64,000 nt of DNA, taken from contig NZ_DATJJK010000021.1 in the NCBI RefSeq assembly GCF_035492295.1, forward strand, positions 30,738 to 94,737. Reading direction: 5' to 3'. Positions 61,783 to 64,000 of this stretch are shown here, one piece after another. The translations under genes and the position numbers were made by a program. Below the pieces are notes generated by a model, which was not told the origin of the DNA, made no database searches, and was given only the letters and a program-made list of their open reading frames with translations. Source of the stretch: Acidisoma sp035492295. GTDB lineage: Bacteria > Pseudomonadota > Alphaproteobacteria > Acetobacterales > Acetobacteraceae. The first letter of the stretch is position 1. Each line of letters begins with the position of its first letter.

Positions 61783-62219
61783 CCGTGATGCGGCGGAACA
61801 CCATCCTTGGTCTCATTCCACATGGCGGCGCGATGTGCCTGCTCGATGATGTGCTGAAATGGGACGGGACAGGCATCATCTGCCGCTCCGCCCGTTATGC
61901 TGCGGCGGACAACCCGATGCGGCGTGTTGACGGCAGTCTCGGAAGCGTATGCGGTATCGAGATTGCGTCACAGGCCATGGCACTGCATGGCCGTCTGTCT
62001 GCGCCGGCCGAGGGCCAGCCGCATCCGGGTTTTCTGGTCAGCCTTCGCGATGTGCGGCTGCGGGCATCGCGCTTTGCGCCGGATGCGGGGCCGCTGACGA
62101 TCGTCGCCCAGCGGCTTCTCGGCGACACGCGCGGGGCGAGCTACAGTTTCACGGTCACGGCCCGGGAGGACGAATGGCTGAGCGGCCGGGCGACGGTTCT
62201 GTTCGAGGCCCCGCTGTGA
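61779..62219 (+). CDS. 3-hydroxyacyl-ACP dehydratase, hot-dog fold (ApeP-like)
   Basis: A 146-aa hot-dog-fold protein with the ILGLIPHGGAMCLLDDVL opening of the COG4706/ApeP group (His in PHGG) and GIEIASQAMALHG as the central helix. It should dehydrate the 3-hydroxyacyl-ACP intermediate to make each conjugated double bond. It overlaps both neighbours by 4 bases. Confidence 0.87.
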   Translation: MTVMRRNTILGLIPHGGAMCLLDDVLKWDGTGIICRSARYAAADNPMRRVDGSLGSVCGIEIASQAMALHGRLSAPAEGQPHPGFLVSLRDVRLRASRFAPDAGPLTIVAQRLLGDTRGASYSFTVTAREDEWLSGRATVLFEAPL

Positions 62220-62935
62220 AGCGCGCCCTCGTCACCGGGGCGAGCGGCAGCATCGGCGCCGCCATCGCCGCGACCCTCGCGGCCGCCGGGCATCACGTGT
62301 ATCTTCATGCCAATGGGCATTTGCCGCGGGCCGAGATCCTCGCCGCCGAGATCATGGCTCTTGGCGGGAGCGCGGAGGCCCTGCGCTTCGACATCACCAA
62401 GCCGGACGAAACGGCGGCGGCGCTCGCGGCAATCCTGGCCGCTGGGCCTATTCAGATTCTCGTCAACAATGCCGGCATTCATGATGACGCGGTGATGCCG
62501 GGCATGAGGCCCGATCAATGGTCCCGCGTTATCGACGTCTCGCTCAACGGCTTCTTCAACGTCACCCAACCGCTGCTCCTGCCGATGATCCGCACGCGCT
62601 GGGGGCGCATCGTGAATATCTCCTCCGTCTCGGCCATCATGGGTAATCGCGGCCAGGCGAATTATGCGGCCGCCAAGGCGGGCCTGCACGGCGCGGCACG
62701 TGCGCTGTCGCTGGAACTCGCGAGCCGCGGCATCACTGTCAACACCGTGGCGCCGGGCATCATTGCGTCGCCCGCGACAGAGACGCTGTTTCCGAAGGAG
62801 GCGATTGCCCGCATGGTGCCGATGCAGCGCGCGGGACAGCCGGAGGAGGTCGCGGATCTGGTGGCCTTCCTCGCCTCCAAGCGCGCCGCCTATATCTCCG
62901 GCCAGGTCATCTCCATCAATGGCGGGATGGCCTGA
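62216..62935 (+). CDS. 3-oxoacyl-ACP reductase, FabG-like (ApeQ-like)
   Basis: A 239-aa short-chain dehydrogenase. It shows TGASGSIG (7-14) for NADP binding, NNAG (84-87), the catalytic Ser in NISSVS and the YxxxK pair Tyr150/Lys154. It reduces 3-oxoacyl-ACP during polyene elongation. The GTG at 62216 overlaps the dehydratase stop by 4 bases (GTGA), which fits the operon pattern. Its 3' end overlaps the convergent glycosyltransferase gene by 20 bases. Confidence 0.92.
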   Translation: MKRALVTGASGSIGAAIAATLAAAGHHVYLHANGHLPRAEILAAEIMALGGSAEALRFDITKPDETAAALAAILAAGPIQILVNNAGIHDDAVMPGMRPDQWSRVIDVSLNGFFNVTQPLLLPMIRTRWGRIVNISSVSAIMGNRGQANYAAAKAGLHGAARALSLELASRGITVNTVAPGIIASPATETLFPKEAIARMVPMQRAGQPEEVADLVAFLASKRAAYISGQVISINGGMA

Positions 62936-63644
62936 AGCAACGGGCTACTCGGGCGACGGCCAGCCGTGCATACATGCGAGCGAGCAGAAAATTGTCCCGC
63001 CCATAGCGGAAATGCGAGATTCCGCCTTCATCAGCGCGAAAATAGCGTACCGATACCGGCTGGTTGAAGGCGGGTACGCCGCACCAGGACAGGCGCACCA
63101 CCGCCTCCGCATCGAAATCATAGCGCCGCATATGCGGGCTTGCCTCCATGATCGCGCGGAGCGGGGCCAGCGGGTAGACGCGAAAACCGAACAGCGCATC
63201 GCCGATTTTGGCACCCGTCAGCCACCGCACGATGACATTGGAAATCCGCCGCCCCAGCACCCGCGCACGGGGGGCAGCGGCGTCGAACAGCGGGACACCG
63301 AGGATCATCGCCTCCGGGTAAGCGGCGGAGAGCGCCATGAATTGCGGAATCGCCTCCGCCGGATGCTGGCCGTCCGCATCCATGACGAGCGCATGGGTGA
63401 AACCCTGGGTTGCGGCGGCGCGCAGCCCGTCGAGCACGGCCGCCCCCTTGCCGCCATTTGCTGAACGTCGGATCAGATGGAGATCGGGGTGTGGCGTCAC
63501 ATGACCCGCCGAGCCGTCGGTGCTACCGTCGATGACAAGAAAGACCGGCTGCCACTGGCCGATTGCGCCCCGAACGGTCTCTGCCAATTTGGTACCGGTA
63601 TTGTAGCTCGGGATCAGAACAAGCCGGGTGCCCGCCTCATCCAT
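62916..63644 (-). CDS. Family 2 glycosyltransferase
   Basis: A 242-aa GT-A protein of the polyprenyl-phosphate-mannosyltransferase-like GT2 group. Motifs are LIPSYNTG (10-17), DGSTDGS (39-45), NGGKGAAV (63-70) and the DxD site DADGQH (89-94). There is no membrane segment except a weak C-terminal one. The ATG at 63644 starts the first strand; the longer frame adds Arg/Pro-rich nonsense and overlaps the next gene. Arylpolyene, flexirubin and xanthomonadin loci often include a GT2 enzyme. It is preceded by a probable flavoprotein gene 8 bases away. Confidence 0.85.
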   Translation of the reverse strand: MDEAGTRLVLIPSYNTGTKLAETVRGAIGQWQPVFLVIDGSTDGSAGHVTPHPDLHLIRRSANGGKGAAVLDGLRAAATQGFTHALVMDADGQHPAEAIPQFMALSAAYPEAMILGVPLFDAAAPRARVLGRRISNVIVRWLTGAKIGDALFGFRVYPLAPLRAIMEASPHMRRYDFDAEAVVRLSWCGVPAFNQPVSVRYFRADEGGISHFRYGRDNFLLARMYARLAVARVARCFRPSRH

Positions 63645-63652
63645 GGCAAGGC

Positions 63653-64000
63653 TCAGCTTTCCAGCGCCCCGCGCTTGCCGCCATAGATCCGACGCGGGTC
63701 GCGGGTCAGCCGGAAGCGGAGGTGGGAGAGTTTGGTGACGTAGTAGATCACGCGGAACAGATAGAGCCGTACTTGCACCGGCCAACCGTCGAAGATCGCG
63801 CCGGCCAGAATGGAGAGGACAGCCTCCTCCACGCGGAACATGTTGCGCGGTGACATGAAGAGGTTGCGCATCGCGGGTTCGCGAATTCGGTAGATGAACC
63901 AAGTGAAGGAGCCGAGCGCGCGTTGCGTCTGCGCATCATAGCGGCGTAGCAGGCGGGCGGCCTTGCGTGGGCTGCGCAGGGCGCCGTCCACCGCGTCGGC
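63653..64000 (-). CDS. C-terminal end of a probable flavoprotein (halogenase-like) of the arylpolyene locus, partial
   Basis: Only the last 115 residues are visible; the frame is open to the right edge of the window. The segment (FTWFIYRIREPAMRNLF, then PRNMFRVEEAVLSILAG) is Arg-rich with amphipathic helices. It resembles the C terminus of tryptophan-halogenase-like/NAD(P)/FAD-dependent oxidoreductases found beside GT2 and acyltransferase genes in arylpolyene clusters. No nucleotide-binding motif is visible because the N terminus is outside. It is cotranscribed with the GT2 gene 8 bases downstream. Confidence 0.45.
   Translation of the reverse strand, partial: ADAVDGALRSPRKAARLLRRYDAQTQRALGSFTWFIYRIREPAMRNLFMSPRNMFRVEEAVLSILAGAIFDGWPVQVRLYLFRVIYYVTKLSHLRFRLTRDPRRIYGGKRGALES

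Noticed and set aside
1..64000. tRNA, rRNA, CRISPR arrays, riboswitches
   Set aside because: No tRNA-like TTCRANYC arm, repeated spacer array or recognisable riboswitch core was found on reading both strands.

Overview
The window reads as a GC-rich alphaproteobacterial chromosome segment. The evidence is the high-GC coding style, dense sugar ABC uptake operons with LacI and ROK regulators, Gfo/Idh/MocA dehydrogenases, and an arylpolyene-type pigment locus. An acetobacterial or rhizobial relative is plausible, but no rRNA or taxonomic marker is present. No rRNA, tRNA, CRISPR array, intact transposase or integrase was seen.

Region 1 (1-9206): the tail of a ribose-type permease, then a leftward operon for an unknown carbohydrate (dehydrogenase, sugar epimerase-like TIM barrel, MalK-type ATPase, binding protein, two permeases). 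Behind it lies a second leftward unit (zinc alcohol dehydrogenase plus LacI repressor). Both units carry near-identical palindromes (ATGGAACGTTCCAT and TTGGAACGCTCCAT), so the LacI protein probably controls both.

Region 2 (9207-31281): an accessory-looking stretch with less GC-rich composition. It starts with a fatty acid desaturase and a tiny secreted Cys-rich protein. Next come two very large unrecognised proteins (about 1617 and 1189 aa) on the + strand, facing a five-gene - strand operon. That operon encodes a small protein, a lipoyl/HlyD-like protein without a membrane anchor, a GT8-like glycosyltransferase, a three-domain glycosyltransferase fusion, and an 887-aa protein. The 887-aa protein starts with an apparently inactivated L,D-transpeptidase-like domain and ends in a Gly/Ala-rich hydrophobic tail. 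This is the best candidate for an undescribed system. A DUF1513-like beta-propeller gene follows.

Region 3 (31513-50832): three more sugar-uptake modules. They are a LacI/CobW pair divergent from a ribose-type ABC set plus a cyclase-family hydrolase; a LacI gene divergent from dehydrogenase, epimerase, binding protein and permeases; and a ROK regulator, dehydrogenase and ThuA unit divergent from binding protein and permeases. The last two lack an ATPase gene. Palindromic or paired operator candidates sit in each divergent gap.

Region 4 (51527-64000): an arylpolyene (APE/flexirubin/xanthomonadin-like) locus of tightly overlapping genes. It has ACP, COG4648 membrane protein, acyl-activating ligase, two dehydratase-like hot-dog proteins, acyltransferase, LolA-like carrier, MMPL exporter, alpha/beta hydrolase, a permuted NlpC/P60-like protein, ketosynthase, ketosynthase-like partner and ketoreductase. 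A convergent glycosyltransferase and the end of a probable flavoprotein gene complete it, and the locus runs past the window.
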